Positions 11,907 through 25,864 are shown, numbered from the stretch's first letter. The stretch: DNA of 64,000 nucleotides from Trichoplax adhaerens (GCF_000150275.1 NW_002060976.1:7281-71280), one strand, 5' to 3'. A program made the numbers and translations. Notes: generated by a model from the sequence alone, not told the origin.

Positions 11907-14900
11907 CTATGCTATTGAATTACTGGTAACTCTTTCCAGAATACTATAAGATGGATAAAAATCTCTGCAAATAAGTATACTTTGATCGTTATTACTTTTA
12001 ATCTGCGAATTTGTATTTAGTTGTGGTGACTGAAAAACTTGCACAATATCCATTGTATCTGTTCTGTGAACATAAATTTTGCCATTATTTACGTAAATAA
12101 AGTAATCGGAACCCCATAAATTATCGACAAAGCATAGATTTATGCGGAAATATCGAATAAAATTTAGGCTGCCTTTGACATATAGAACTTCCTCGTGGCT
12201 ATAAATCTATAATGATTATAAATAGAGTATGAATTAGGATAAAATGATAGTAGTAAGATACGATACTAGACGACATACCACAAAATTCTCCCCTTTTTTC
12301 GTAAAGAAAAGTATGCCATTGCCAATCTTGCTTGCTTCACAATTCTATATATTAATCAACAATAGTACATATTTTATAGCATCACAACATTACCGAAGGT
12401 AACAAAAACTATGGCATTAAAGTTAGCTCTTCGATGTTAAAACATTGTTAGATTTGATTTCTTTAATGTGGAAAAGATACGCTTAATCTTTTAGTAGTTA
12501 TGTTAGTATTGATATACAGCAATTAAAATGATTCACAGTCAATTTAATTCAATCCCCTATATAATATTTTCAGTTACCATAAACAGATTCCATTCCTTCT
12601 CGAATTTTATGGATGGTTTATTGGTGCCATTTATTTCAATTAAATCGGAGAAAGAGACTCGTGGTCTCTTGGTGGTTAATATTGATATGTAGCTTGAATC
12701 TTTACGATAATTTGACCATTTACTGTGATTCATAATAATTTCTCCATTGTAAAAGAAATATTGCTAAGCAAAAAATGGAGATATACAATCACGAGATTTA
12801 TATCGTTTGTTTCATGCCACGACGTTACATAAAAAATCTATTTTTATTACGACTGTTGAATATCAGATAATACTGCAATCAAGCTTTCAATTTACGCTCG
12901 ATACTTCAGACGGAATATGTAAGGTACAATGGAAATATCGCGTATATTATACTTGCAAGGTGAATAATGAAATGTGTTTGGAACCATTAACTGTATTTTT
13001 CGACTTGGGCGTTAATAAAATACATTAAACCCGGTTTTATAGTCTAAAGATAGCTGTACTGTAAAATATAGGTCACTACATAAACATACTGTATACCTTA
13101 ATATAATGTTTCTGGTCAGATTGTCGACAATAAAAGATCAAGTTATTGTCATCGAGGTAAACACGAGTTTCAATATGATTGTCATCGCTCGTAAGAGAAG
13201 TTAATAAGTCTCCAGTTTCGAAATGAAATATGGAAATGTATAGAATCTAGTAATAGGTAATTAATTAATATATATTCCGTACATGCCAATTGTTTGAGTT
13301 ATGAAGCATAAAGGCCTAGCGATACTATACCTTTCTTGGTATCCACTTCGCAAAAACCAGATTGTCTTCGGATTTTTGAAACAGAAATTCAGTACGGCAC
13401 TTGGTAACATCCAAAGTAAAAACGAGGTTCTGTGTCCATTTTTTAATATTGATGGATGGGAAACTACGCATCTGGCAATTTGTAAGCAATGATAATAAAT
13501 AATAAATGAAGACATAAGTAGTTTGCAATAAAATGAAATTACTCCTTCATTGATTAGTATAGCTTTTATGACTTATTTAATTAAAGGTGAGAGCAAATTA
13601 AACTCATTTATTGTCAAAATTGATCGAATAAAATATTTTGGATCAGAACAACCTTATGCAATAAAACGGTGTTCTAGTTATCGCTACCAAAAGAATTTCC
13701 GTTAAATCACCGAAATTATATAAATAACTATAGAAAATTTCCATAAATAGCTTCATTTTGATTAGGATATCACAATTGAGCATATTCTGCGCGGAGTTGT
13801 TATGTCAATATACCGTTAAATATGTGTGCCAGTGGCTATTTGATAATGATGTACAATTTTCTTCTGTACATTTGTAAATTTCCTCAATAAGAACTGCTGA
13901 CATTTCGTTGTGGAAATACTGCTTATAAGAAGTTCCCAAATTTGATATACTTTTTCTTCTAAGTTTACAAGAATATTTATCCATTCCCCGATTAATCTTC
14001 ATCTAAAACGTTATTAAGGATGATTTTAATATCATTTGTGTGAATCTATGCATATTTCCAGTGATTTTTTAAATGTTCAAATATATACCTCAAGGAGGGT
14101 ATTTCCTTGCAGATCAGTTTTCACCTTACTTATAACTGGTACACCATTAACAAATGCAAAATCAGCTTCGATAACTCTGTAATCCACCTTTCTACTGTCG
14201 TAAACTTTTTTTGATGGGCATAATTCTGCATTATTAAGGTGAAAAAAATACACTACTTGTGCCATTTCGTTGTATGCAGTTAATGTGCCACTGTTAAGAA
14301 ATTCTATATAAGCTGTTCCTGTATTACACTTTATCCAATTTTTTCTGGTTATTGTTCTTCCTTGAAACTGAAATACCTAAAATAATTATAGAATTCTAAT
14401 ATTACTAGAGTTAAAATAACTCATTACAAAGAGTGCAGGAGTATCCATATCTTCAGGTGAAAGTTTACGATTTAGTTTAGATCACAACATCCTTACCAAG
14501 ATATCATTCACCAATCCTGAATTAACCAGAGCAGCAGCAAGCCGTTCAGTATCCGAGATAGCTACGCTATTAATGAAAGAACCTCCAAATATCTTCTGGA
14601 AAACTTCAGAAAACCCTTCAACGAGGTTAAGTGATTTTTTTTTTCCAAAATTTAAATGCAAAATTCCCAATATAAATCCATAATTTAAAAATATTATGCT
14701 ATCAGAAGCCGCCTTAACACTTTCTAAATTGCAAATAGTTCCAGTTATTGAACTATCAGGAATGGCTTTACAGCCATTTAAATCTATGAATTCTGGAACT
14801 TCAAGGATTGAGTAGTCTAGGAGATTTTCAACTTCTAGAATCTGTGCAAAATTTATTAAATAAATTCTTATGTTTAAGAATAACTACCATACTGCATCCG

Positions 14901-17900
14901 TTAGAATAAATATTTTAACTTCGCTTAGTTACTATCGGCTTTTTCAACTTTAAACTCATGAGTTAAAAATTTCAGAATATCATTAATACTGTGAATGGTA
15001 GCTTATTAAACCTTGATTTGGCAAGTACTTATGTGTTCGGAGATAAACTTTCGATCACCGAAGGATTCAGGATTTTTTCTATACCATAATAGTAACTTTG
15101 AGGAATTTGAAATGAATTCGACTCCCTGTATCTTGAAAGGTTGCTTTAAGGAAGATTCTTGCACGATCACTTTATCGTCATCTATTATCCATAACTAATC
15201 GTAAATTGTAATTTTTCAGTCGCCAAAATAAAATGAGTCAGCTCAAGGAGGTAAATTTAATATGTTACTTTAAATAAAAATTGGACATTTTTGATGGGTT
15301 ATACTGCAGGGTCATTGGAAATCAAATTTATATTGAGTAATATTGATTAGAGTTCGTTATTCAAATCGCATGTTAATGGGCTGATTAATCAATTTACCAG
15401 TAGTTTCGATTAAGATGAATTTAATAATTAATTGCTATACTGTACTGTCGTAATGGTAATGCTAATATAAAATCTCTGCAATTATTTTATAATGCCAAAC
15501 ATTTGCCGGAAATGTTTACCTCAAGCTTTCTTTTATTAGAAGATATTGTAACCAACAAATGGCTTTGACACGTAGAAAACTTCAGATTGTCAGCTTCTAA
15601 AATGCAGCTCATGGCATGATCATTTATGATAAAATTTAATTTAATATGGTCTTTAACATTCCACATTTCCCAGTTTCTGCTTCCTGTGTCTTCTGGTTGA
15701 GTCTAGCTGATTGATATTGATATTAGTAACGTTATATTTTTTGTTAGCTAAATATTTTATTCTTTAATATAATTGATGCCTTTAAAATGTAATTTGCTAC
15801 ATCAAAAATTTATAGTTTGAAATTTTTAGTATTTCAAAACGTACGTTAATAGACAGGAAACAATAAGCTAAATAATTCCCATTTTGTGAAATTCTAACGC
15901 TCACGACTCGAACATTCTCTAAGTGATGCGTGAAACGAGTCTCAGCTTTGCCAGACTCCTTTACCTTAAGACCATTAAATCATCAACGAAAGAGATTATC
16001 GGCTAATTTTTAAAAGATTGAGATTTTACCTAGAGTAATGTACTTACTAAAACTGTGGGATTCATGGAGTCATTTTCTTTGCAAGAAGCAACCATCAGGG
16101 TATCAGAAGAGAGATTTAAACATTTTGGAACTGGATCATATGTGCAGGTCCCTGTACGTAGCGACTGTATCCATTCGCTATAATAGCTATTTTCTGTGTG
16201 ACTGAGTGTGTACATAGAGGAAACAAGATATATATGATCCTTATCGAAATTTCAATAAGAAATTTATAAAAAGAGTACTTTTATATATCAACCTGATAAT
16301 AGTATAGAAATAGTCCCTTTTATTACTTCTTTTCTTGGCGATGTTTAGTGCTTCACCGTATAGCCAGCTCGTTGAACTACTAGCTGATAGCAAGAACTGT
16401 ATGAAATCGAGAGCTTCTAAATGAATATAAGAGCAATGCCGCTGGAGATGCGAACAAATATCTTTCAAACCGCTAATATCTGATTTCTAGATACCATGAA
16501 AAAGTTATGTAATCAGACATATGGATTTGGACTATGTCACAATGAGAATCTACTTCTTATGGAAGACTTTATTAATTCTGTGACTTATGTTATAGCTGTA
16601 GATTTTGGTATAGGACTATACTACGATGTAATAGTTGTTTACATTTTCTTTTAAGACATTGAAGGTCGTATCGGAAATACAAATCTATATTATTGCTGTA
16701 ATTTTTTTATTTGGTTACAATATACTGTAATGCAAATAGTTACTTACTTTTTCTTTTAAAACTCTTTGACACGACTGTAGCTGCAATATGAGATTAGATA
16801 CCGATTGAGAAGCCCTGAGATTGATATCAATCCACTCTATATCTGTAGCGATACGTTGGATTGTTTCTGCATCGTCAGTGTAAATAGCGTGTTCCACAAG
16901 ATTCTTACAAAAGTAGCCATCATCTTCAAAGTCTTGCCAGTTTACACGGTATTTAAAATAGGTTTTGGCGATAAGATCTCTATTTAAGTCTCTCCAAAAG
17001 TCTGCTTTGGAATCGATCATAGACGATTCAGAGGAAGTCCGCAAATAGTCAATCAGTNNNNNNNNNNNNNNNNNNNNNNNNNNNNNNNNNNNNNNNNNNN
17101 NNNNNNNNNNNNNNNNNNNNNNNNNNNNNNNNNNNNNNNNNNNNNNNNNNNNNNNNNNNNNNNNNNNNNNNNNNNNNNNNNNNNNNNNNNNNNNNNNNNN
17201 NNNNNNNNNNNNNNNNNNNNNNNNNNNNNNNNNNNNNNNNNNNNNNNNNNNNNNNNNNNNNNNNNNNNNNNNNNNNNNNNNNNNNNNNNNNNNNNNNNNN
17301 NNNNNNNNNNNNNNNNNNNNNNNNNNNNNNNNNNNNNNNNNNNNNNNNNNNNNNNNNNNNNNNNNNNNNNNNNNNNNNNNNNNNNNNNNNNNNNNNNNNN
17401 NNNNNNNNNNNNNNNNNNNNNNNNNNNNNNNNNNNNNNNNNNNNNNNNNNNNNNNNNNNNNNNNNNNNNNNNNNNNNNNNNNNNNNNNNNNNNNNNNNNN
17501 NNNNNNNNNNNNNNNNNNNNNNNNNNNNNNNNNNNNNNNNNNNNNNNNNNNNNNNNNNNNNNNNNNNNNNNNNNNNNNNNNNNNNNNNTTACAGACCAGC
17601 CGCTGGTATTTGACGCATGCGCTTTAAATAAAATTTTATCAAAGGGATCGTTTTTATTTTACGGTAGGAAATAACGTAGTTTTTCATAACTTTTTTATAA
17701 GAATATTTTAAAAAGTTGTGAACTAGAAATAAGTATACCTATGCCTTTTGCGACTCATGTGACGTATTATTTGCAAAGTTACTATCAAATTGAAATTCAT
17801 CTTACCTCTTCTTATTTGAATTCCTTTCATAGGAAAACATCAAAAGTGATCGATCATGGAAATTACGCAATACCCTAGCGGTATCTTCTCTGCTAAGCTC

Positions 17901-20900
17901 CCAAAAGCTACCTATAATTCTCAAAGGTATGTTGCCTTTGATAAAAACCGCAAGTTTTCTAAGTAATATTTTTTCCGTTGCTGAGAGTTCTTCAATGCTA
18001 GCCGCAAATGTTTCGTATAAGTTGAACCGATAGTATGGAAGACTGACAGCATCACTCCTTTGGATTTTACTTAAAACATTTCGCCATCCTTCTGCTGTTT
18101 CAATCCGCTGACCACCTATTAAGGCGATTGCTAGCGGCAAACCCTTGCAATAATCTATAATTTTTGAAATGTATTCACTTTCAAGGAAATCCTTTAAATT
18201 AAGACTGCTTTGATAGGAGTGTAGAACATGGACAGCTTCATTAAAGGTGAAGTTCTCCTAAACATGAATTAGTAATTATGGTTTTTATAATTCTATTTGC
18301 ATTCATTTAAGCTACAAATACGGAATGGATTATATAGGATACAAATATTAGGTTATACCGATGCTTTGACAACATGGTTATGCATCGACTTCATGAAATC
18401 AGTTTGTAGTCGTGAGATAACAATTGCCTTGGCCGTAAATTTTAAATACTTTATGTAATTTTCGGACCATATGTCATCAAATATAAAAAGGATCTCTGAC
18501 GTACTTCCATATTTCTCTGAAAATCAGATATAAGGGTTATTTTATAACACTTTGTCGATGATGAATACATCATACTGTAATACTGTTCTCATAGATGACT
18601 GATCAGTGTGCGTATCGTTGACTGGCAAGCAAAATTTATGAATGAAATTACTTAAATTTATTCTCTTTAGACCCTTTATAAATCTTATTTCAGGTCTAAC
18701 CTCATACATTAACCATCACATGATATAGTATCTCTATTTGTCACAGCGAATATTGTAGAGCCGTAAAGACGTAGTTAATTAATTAAAAGAAACTAGATTC
18801 TGTATTACGGATAGCTGAATAGTCATTATAAGTAGTTACTGGCTATGTTCACTCGTAATTACATTTTACTCAACAGATATAGAATGTTCGAGGTACCTAC
18901 TGCCGATTTATGCTTTATCTATATAGTGAAGTAAATCTAAAATTTACTACTACTTCGTTATTAAAAAGGCTAATGCCGTTTTCTTTATACATTTCGTTCA
19001 ATAAAGTACGTAAAAAATATTAAAAATATGAAAGCATAAGTTTAATTTATCTCGCTAGCACTTTTAAAGATTGTAATAGGCTGAGCAGAACATCCGAACG
19101 ATGTCTAGACTTACCATATAGTGCTCCTTCTATTGCATTACAAAATTCAGGCAAAGACTTTCGGAGCTCATTAGGTATATTAATACTTATTTCATATGTT
19201 AATTTGTTTAATATCTGCAAAAGTTTGTCTTCATTGATATTACCTGTGAAGTATGAAAATGCAGATTGATAAAATATCGCTTATTCGTAATGTGCTTAAT
19301 TGTGAGGTGCTAAAATTATTGATTTTTCGGCTGTCACTATTCTATTACAAATAAGTGAAAGAGCATATCATGAACTTAATAAAACATTTATTTTATGACT
19401 AATTAAAGATCTTAGACTAACTTATATATAGTTTAATTGCTAGTATTTTTATTCTCTAATGCAACCTATGGTTATCCACCGAATTGCATGCCGAAAATTT
19501 TTCGGATTTTTTTCCACCAACAGCTTCACTGCTTGGCTTACCGCGAATGTCTTACCGCATCCACCTATTCCATACACTAAGACATGTCCACTATTATACT
19601 GAATTTTGGTTAAAGCTTCCAGTATTCGATCTTGAAAATCTTTTCTTACTATTAAGTGTTCTGTTGTTCCAATATGGGGAACATGTTGAAGGATCTCTTA
19701 GACATAAAGATAAAAGTGAATCGTTTAGCGATCACTGTACTTCTTTGTTATCATATATTTGTGAAACGATGATACGGAATAAGTGACAAAGATTTTCAGA
19801 ATGGATATTCTTCTGCTAGTGCTACAACATTCAAACTAGGCGGATAATGATTACAAATTTTACAACATTTCCAGCTTTTATTAACGCCAGTTATACTGCT
19901 ACGTGTTGATCACTCGACATATTTTACAAATGTCTGCTTGGCATGCTCATAAAACTCCTGCGGTAATGCAGACGTAGTTCTGTTATTTAATTAATGCCGT
20001 AACTTTAAGTTATGGGTTCAATTATCATCATTTACTCACCACCCTTTGCAGTATCGGTTCTTATCTCTTCCATAAAACTATATTAAAACATTTTACGATA
20101 CTTGCCTTCATAATAATATAATACAATATATAGTGCAAGGTTATGGGAACTTTACGTCTCAAACGTTAAGTCTGATTTTAATATATTCAATATTTGTTAA
20201 GAAACGTCATTTCTCTCAAATACAAGGAGTTGCTTGTTAAAGAGATGTCATATTATTTCTTATTTAACTCGAAGCAAAGTTAATGTCAGAAGATCTATCA
20301 AAACCTCGAAATTATAACTAATGAGATCCTTTACTTCCGTTATGATACGTTCCTAAAAACTTTTAAAAAGCATTAGAAATTATAGCTTTTATGGTAAAAG
20401 TCCTGCTGGTGTGGTTCTAATATTATAATTTACTAAATTTATGGCATTTACGTTACGCACATTAGCTGTGGAGCTATAGGGATCGTTAGCCCGTGAGTTG
20501 AGCTATTTCTTACTATAAAACAAACTTAGCGAAATTGTTTTACCGGCTATAACTTTAACTTTTGTAATATCTACAGAGTCGTTTTTGGCTTACGCTAAAT
20601 ACACGCTGCAATTTTTACTCACCTAGTGTGTTGGGATCTTTTGTTGGCATCCTAGCTTTCCTACTGTTGATATCTTTAACTAGGGCAAGCAAATCTGCAT
20701 TGAAGCGCAATAAGTTTTTGGTATCCTGATGTACCGCATCAATTTGAAGTTGCATATCCCGAGACTTTGACTCATGACGCTTAAGTTCTGCATAAATCGG
20801 GTTTATCAGTAGTTCAACTTCTGTTTTAGTAGGCAGCTGTGTTAGCTGGTCTAAAGCATCTTTCACTTGATTACAGAATTCTTGCCAGCGATCTATTTTC

Positions 20901-21937
20901 TCCGCTAAGTTTCGTATGTCTTTTACTGCATCCATGATTAGTCCCGTTTTACTATCACATAAACTCATTTTCAGTAAGTAAATGCTGTAGCTACTTAAAG
21001 ATTCAATATCAACCACTTTACTCAGCTGACTTTCACATATATTGGATTTTAAGTCAGCAGGGTGTAAAGTTTCTAGGCTATATTCTTCTGAATCTACTTT
21101 AGAATCTTTACTTGATGGTATAAAACTAAAGCATGGCTCGGCTAGTAGAGACGATTTACGATTTCCCCAAATTTTTTCGTATTGTTTCTCGAAGTCTTTT
21201 CGATGACACGTGATCCTCTGATTTTCTATAAGCACTGGCAGCAACTTTAACAAATTACCACAGGTTATTTCCCGGTCCGTTCCATTGTAATTTATTTTTA
21301 GTACTTTAGACGACTTTTTTGATTCTCCTTCGAATAATCCAGTAATGCCTATCCTTGCTACTTCCAATACTTCAGAGAAAGTGGTTTCATGTGCTTTCAC
21401 AATGCATCTTGCATCATCTGCAAGCTTATTTTTAGATACATAATTGAGAACCCTGTTAACGATAGCGTTTGTCAATACTTCCTTATTAGAAGTTGCATCT
21501 GCTTCTGTAATCATGATGATTTGATTCTGAAACATTCTGCAAACGTCACAAACGATCAGTGATACTATCAAAAGAATTGAATGATGACAAGTATCCAAGG
21601 CATCAGTAATCTTGCGAGCTTTATCCTTTGCAAGTTTTCTTTTAATTTGATACGATGTATAGGAAATCACAGATAGTCCTATATTTACCGGCAAGGCGAT
21701 TTCAGATCCCAGTAAGGAAACTATAGGTTTCACCAAGTCATTAATAAGTCTTTGAAAATTAGTTACGGGGATATCTTTATCTCCTTTTGCTATAGCTGAA
21801 TATAGAGTGATTTTTGCTATGAACTTGTTAATACAGCTGATCATAAAGTTTTTTAGTAATCGTTCATGTTTACTACCAAGGTAGAAGGCTTTCGCAGAAC
21901 TACAGCTTTGATTCATTTCATCTTCGCTTGCAGACAT
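11907..21937 (-). CDS. Apaf-1-like NB-ARC protein with unrecognised N-terminal domain, copy B
   Basis: Full-length paralogue of copy A. Exons: 21937-20623, 19696-19466, 19243-19115, 18516-18359, 18257-17806, one reaching 16748 whose 5' end is lost in the N gap, 16486-16293, 16201-16048, 15702-15520, 15194-15012, 14841-14497, 14376-14089, 14002-13814, 13471-13331, 13246-13097, 13003-12953 (weak), 12763-12578, 12344-12279 and 12206-11907. If the gapped exon has the length seen in copy A, the sum is 5,046 bases, or about 1,681 residues. Walker A GIGGCGKT lies near 481-488, followed by Walker B FIFDDIW and GLPLAIALIGG. The exon with the LHD (MHD-like) switch motif is partly inside the gap. The N-terminal domain (1-438) shares SLLGSEI and CDVCRMF-type blocks with copies A and C. 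The last four exons give the C-terminus that is cut off in copy A. Possible polyadenylation signals (TTTATT on the plus strand) lie near 11652 and 11666. A sensor/effector NTPase role is inferred from the architecture. Confidence 0.82.
17058..17588. other. Assembly gap (531 N)
   Basis: A run of N interrupts copy B between its winged-helix exon (ends 17806) and its Apaf-1-type helical exon (visible from 17057). By comparison with copy A, the missing part should hold an intron and about 21 coding bases around the LHDL motif. Confidence 0.98.
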
Positions 21938-23109
21938 TTCGAAAACTGAACCGCCTAATCGAAAAATTTGTTAATAAGTAAGCAACAAATTAAAGAATAA
22001 GGGCGTTTTATTTTCGCGCAGTAACGTAAGACGTAAAGATTATAAAAGAATTACATGATGGAAAATGATTTGTCTTCAGAGAACTTACGTTATCAGATGA
22101 TGGCACAATAAAATCAGTTTCTACTAAAGTAAAGAAATGGGCTGATATTCATATGGCTCCCTAAATAACATATTTGATAGATGACAGTTTCAAAAAATCG
22201 CGATGCTTAAGAATAACAACTTTGAGTTACTTCACGTGATGCCACCTGATCGAGATCTTAATGCTTAAGAAAACAAAATGTAATAATTATTTTAAGCGAC
22301 GAGAATGCACAGTATTTAATTTTATAAGTACAGTACACATTAATGTTTACAATCCTATCACTCTATTACTGCTATTGATTTATAATCCATGACGCCGTAT
22401 TCATGTCAATGCATGAAGTACGAAATCATGACGGATATGAAATTCTAGAAGTTTATCAAATATCGTTTCAAGAAATTTTATTGAGATATACCTACCTGTC
22501 AATCTACTGTCCAATACTTTTTATTTGTAAAGCGAATGGTCCATTGTTGAATTAGGTGAGCAACGTACAATGTATTTACTATTCGTAAATATACCGTGCT
22601 TTACTGTATAGTGTAACCACAGTATATTCCATAAGTGCTAGGATATTTCGTAATGTAGAACAGAAACGAAGTTTAAATGTTCGTTAATAAAAAAATTGGC
22701 TGAGATAAGAAATTTTACATTCTATCTAGTTAGTTTGATTACATTTTGTAACATGCGGTGACGCAAAATGACATTTTGTTTATTTATTATTTTATTTTAG
22801 TACCGCAATGGCATTTGTCTCAGTAATTAAAAATAATAGGAATAATCTAATTATTATCTGCGTAAGCATGTCATGCTTTCTGTTAGTTACAAGTTGCTTC
22901 AAGCTTCAGAAAAGCTGTAATTGTCAATAAAATCTCTTAGCTTTAAAACAGAATAAAAATAGGTTACGTTAACGCGAATAAAACAGAGATAGTAAATCAC
23001 TTTAAAACTCGTATTGTCAAAGAATATCGACTGATGTGAGATGTCTGATGTATAAATGGCAAGTACTTTTTGTCATTAGGTAATTTTAGTGAATAGAATA
23101 TCGCTTTAG
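21938..23109. other. Upstream spacer of copy B, no gene seen
   Basis: AT-rich sequence between the start codon of copy B and the TPR array. It should contain the promoter of copy B. I could not pick out a TATA box, an initiator or any coding exon with confidence. Confidence 0.5.
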
Positions 23110-23331
23110 CCAGAACTTCATAACTACATAATAATATAGGAGCTGCATATTTCGGTCAAGGCAAGTACGAGGAGGCTATTTCTACGTATGAGAAGTCTCT
23201 TAAAATTACGTTGTCAGTCTTAGGTTATAATCATCCCAATGTTGCAAAATTATTTAAAAATTTAGGAGCTGTATATTTTAAACAAGGCATTCGTGAAGCG
23301 GCTACTTCTATGTATAAGAAGTCACTCAAAT

Positions 23332-23358
23332 TAAGCAAAGCGACGGGAGTTTGCACTA
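23332..23358 (+). repeat. Dispersed short repeat, copy 1 (tail only, inside TPR unit)
   Basis: This carries the repeat tail agcaaagcgacgggagtttg and the next seven bases, matching the ends of the copies at 24589-24671 and 32150-32222. It replaces the middle of one TPR unit, where the neighbouring units read TTGTCAGTCTTTGGTCATAA. Confidence 0.65.
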
Positions 23359-24588
23359 GTGTCTATAATGATCAAAGCAAGCATGAAGAGGCTATTTCTA
23401 TGTATGATAAGTTACTTAAAATTTCATTGTCGGTCTTTGGTCATAATCGCGATATTGCTACATCATATAACATCGGAGCTGTATATTCTAATCAAGGCAA
23501 GCATAAAGAGGCTATTACTATGTTTGAGTAGTCTCTTAAAATTCCATTATCAGTCTTTGATCATAATCATCCCGATATTGCCAAATCGTATAACAATATC
23601 GGAGCTGCATATTTGAATCAAGGAAAGCATGAAGAGGCTATTTCTATATATGAGAAGTCACTTAAAGTTACATTTTCAGTCTTCGGTCATAATCATCCTG
23701 ATGCTGTAAAATTATATAACAATTTACGAAATGGGTGTTTTGATCAAGGCAAGCATGAAGAGGTCATTTCTATATATGAGAAGTCACTCGAAATTAGATT
23801 GTCAGTCTTAGGTCGTAATCAACCGCATGTTGCTACATCATATAACAATCTGGGAAATGTGCGCTTGCATCAAGGCAAGTATGAAGAGACTATTTCTATG
23901 TATGAGAAGTCGCTCAAAATAAGATTACCAGTCTTTGGTCTTAATAACCTTGATGTTGCCAAATTATATAATAACATGGGAATTGCATGTAGATATCAAG
24001 GCAAGCATAAAGAGGCTATTTCTACGTTTGAGAAATCTCTAAAAATTGCATTGTCAGTCTTAGGTCATAATCACCCGGATGCTGCTGTATCATATGGTAA
24101 CATAGGAGAGGCACTTTGTAATCAAGGTACGCATGAAGCGGCTATTTCTATGTTTGAGAAATCACTCAATATTACATGTCAGTCTTTGGTTATAATCACC
24201 CGGATATTGCCAAATCATATAGCAACATGGGAGCTGTGCATTTTAATCAGGGCGAGCATGAAGAGGCTATTTCTGTATAAGAAGTTGCTCAAAATAATGT
24301 TATAAGCCTTTGGTCATAATCATCCCGATATTGCTGTATTATATAACATCGGCTGCATATAGACATCAAAGCTAGCATGAAGAGGCTATTTCAATGTATA
24401 ATTTTAGTCTGTCCAGTAGCATTATTCTTCACATTAGGATATGCAGGGCAGATATTATAATTGCCGAATTATTATCAAAGACTGTAATAAGGTTTCATCC
24501 GTTAATGCATTATTGAAAAGTAGTATTCTAGAAGAATAGTTGTGAATATAGTAGTGCCCGGCTATTACCGGGATATATATATTGTCGA

Positions 24589-24671
24589 ATGGTAATACTA
24601 TCTGTTAATTATTAACAAATGGGCACGTTATCGTAAACCGTCAGCAAAGCGACGGGAGTTTGTACTAGTAT
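24589..24671 (+). repeat. Dispersed short repeat, copy 2 (inside TPR array)
   Basis: An approximately 80-base stretch ending in gcgacgggagtttgtactag is nearly the same as 32150-32222. Its last 27 bases recur at 23332-23358. It sits in the non-TPR block that splits the TPR array and follows a small gcccgg/ccggg hairpin near 24557. Its shared end and its presence inside coding repeats suggest a small non-autonomous mobile element. Its true ends and any target-site duplication were not resolved. Confidence 0.6.
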
Positions 24672-25151
24672 TACCAAATCATATAATAATCTAGGTAATG
24701 TGTACTTACTTCAACGAAGCACATAGAGGCTATTTCTATATATGAAAAGTCGCTTAAAATGAGATTATCAGCCTTTAGTTCTAGTCATTCTGATGTTGCT
24801 GCATCATATAACAATCTAGGAAATGTTTATGATGATCAAGGCAAGCATGAAGAGGCAATTTTTATGTACGAAAAGTCACTCAAAATTACATTATTAGTCT
24901 TTGGTCATAATCATCCCGATGTTGTCAAATCATATAACAACATGGGAGGTGTATATTATAATCAAAGCAAGCAAGAAGAGGCCGTTTCTATGTACGAAAA
25001 GTCACTCAAGATTAAATTGTCAGTCTTTAGTCGTGATCATCTCGGTGTCACTACGTCATATAACAATCTAGGATATGTGCATTTTCATCAGGGTAAGCTT
25101 GTAGAGGCTATTTCTATACGTCAGGGGCGGTCTAAAGGTGACATGGATTGA

Positions 25152-25864
25152 TAAATTAGATCAAAAGAATATTCCAGGTCTTACCAATGAAGATGAAGTT
25201 AGTATGACATTTTTTATTTAATTTGACGGATCTTACAACTGGAAAGAATGACCGAGAAAGATATAAAGAACTGGTTTTAACGCTACACTTTCTTAGATTA
25301 CAGCCAAATTCACAAGAATAAATGAAAGTAATTCAGCAAAAAGATTTTGTATGATCTAACTGGATAGTAATTACCTAGATTGCATGTTCGGATATCAGCT
25401 GTGGGATTTAGAAACATTCCAGTACAGTAAGGATTTTTAGATGAATTGAAAAATAGCGTCAAAGATGTTAGTGAGTTAGCTGGGCTAGAAGGAAAAACAG
25501 TGAAGAAATGATAAAAATTTAAAGACAGGTTGATTTTCGTTAAGTAAAAGTGAAAAATTGACATTAAAATTCAGGCATATGCGAAAAGGATGCCGTCAAA
25601 TTTAGACTTTGATACTGGCCATCTAAAGTAGACTAATTTCTCAATTTGTTGCTATTATAATGCGGTTATAATTTTACTATCCTTTAATTCAGCGATGCTC
25701 AATATTAGTTGTTACCGCTATTCCAACCTACATATTGCGTAATTTGATCTTAGTACTCTCATCATCTAAAATAGACTATTATATTATTATTTCTTTCATA
25801 CGAACGAAATTTCATAAAGATTTAATTTGCTAATAAGCAGAATCTTCCAAATCCATCGTGAATG
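25152..25864. other. Spacer after the TPR array, no gene seen
   Basis: A stretch near 25190-25330 reads like decayed coding sequence on the plus strand (ERYKELVLTLHFLRLQPNSQ) and could be the old 3' end of the TPR gene. It has stops on both sides. I see nothing else. Confidence 0.4.

Larger units (their letters stand above)
23110..25151 (+). pseudogene. Broken tandem TPR-repeat gene (kinesin-light-chain-type 42-residue units)
   Basis: About 14 units of 126 bases encode 42-residue tetratricopeptide repeats, each near NLGNVYDDQGKHEEAIFMY then EKSLKI.LSVFGHNHPDVA. Such TPR stacks usually bind partner proteins and in animals are often fused to NB-ARC or death-fold domains. No such domain is visible here. 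The array is damaged: an in-frame TAG at 23529-23531, a one-base deletion near 24177, deletions around 24270-24340, and about 260 bases of foreign sequence at roughly 24405-24665 carrying a dispersed repeat. A fragment of that repeat also replaces part of a unit at 23332-23358. There is no start codon or 5' exon, so the gene is also truncated upstream. The last reading frame runs out of the repeat into unrelated sequence and stops at 25151. Some intact stretches (such as 23613-24180) could still be exons, but a pseudogene is the simpler reading. Confidence 0.75.

Noticed and set aside
13261-13515. Alternative frames on both strands at the copy B exon 13471-13331
   Set aside because: Only the minus frame with WTQNLVFTLD is conserved in copy A (WTQNLIFTTD); the others are shadows.
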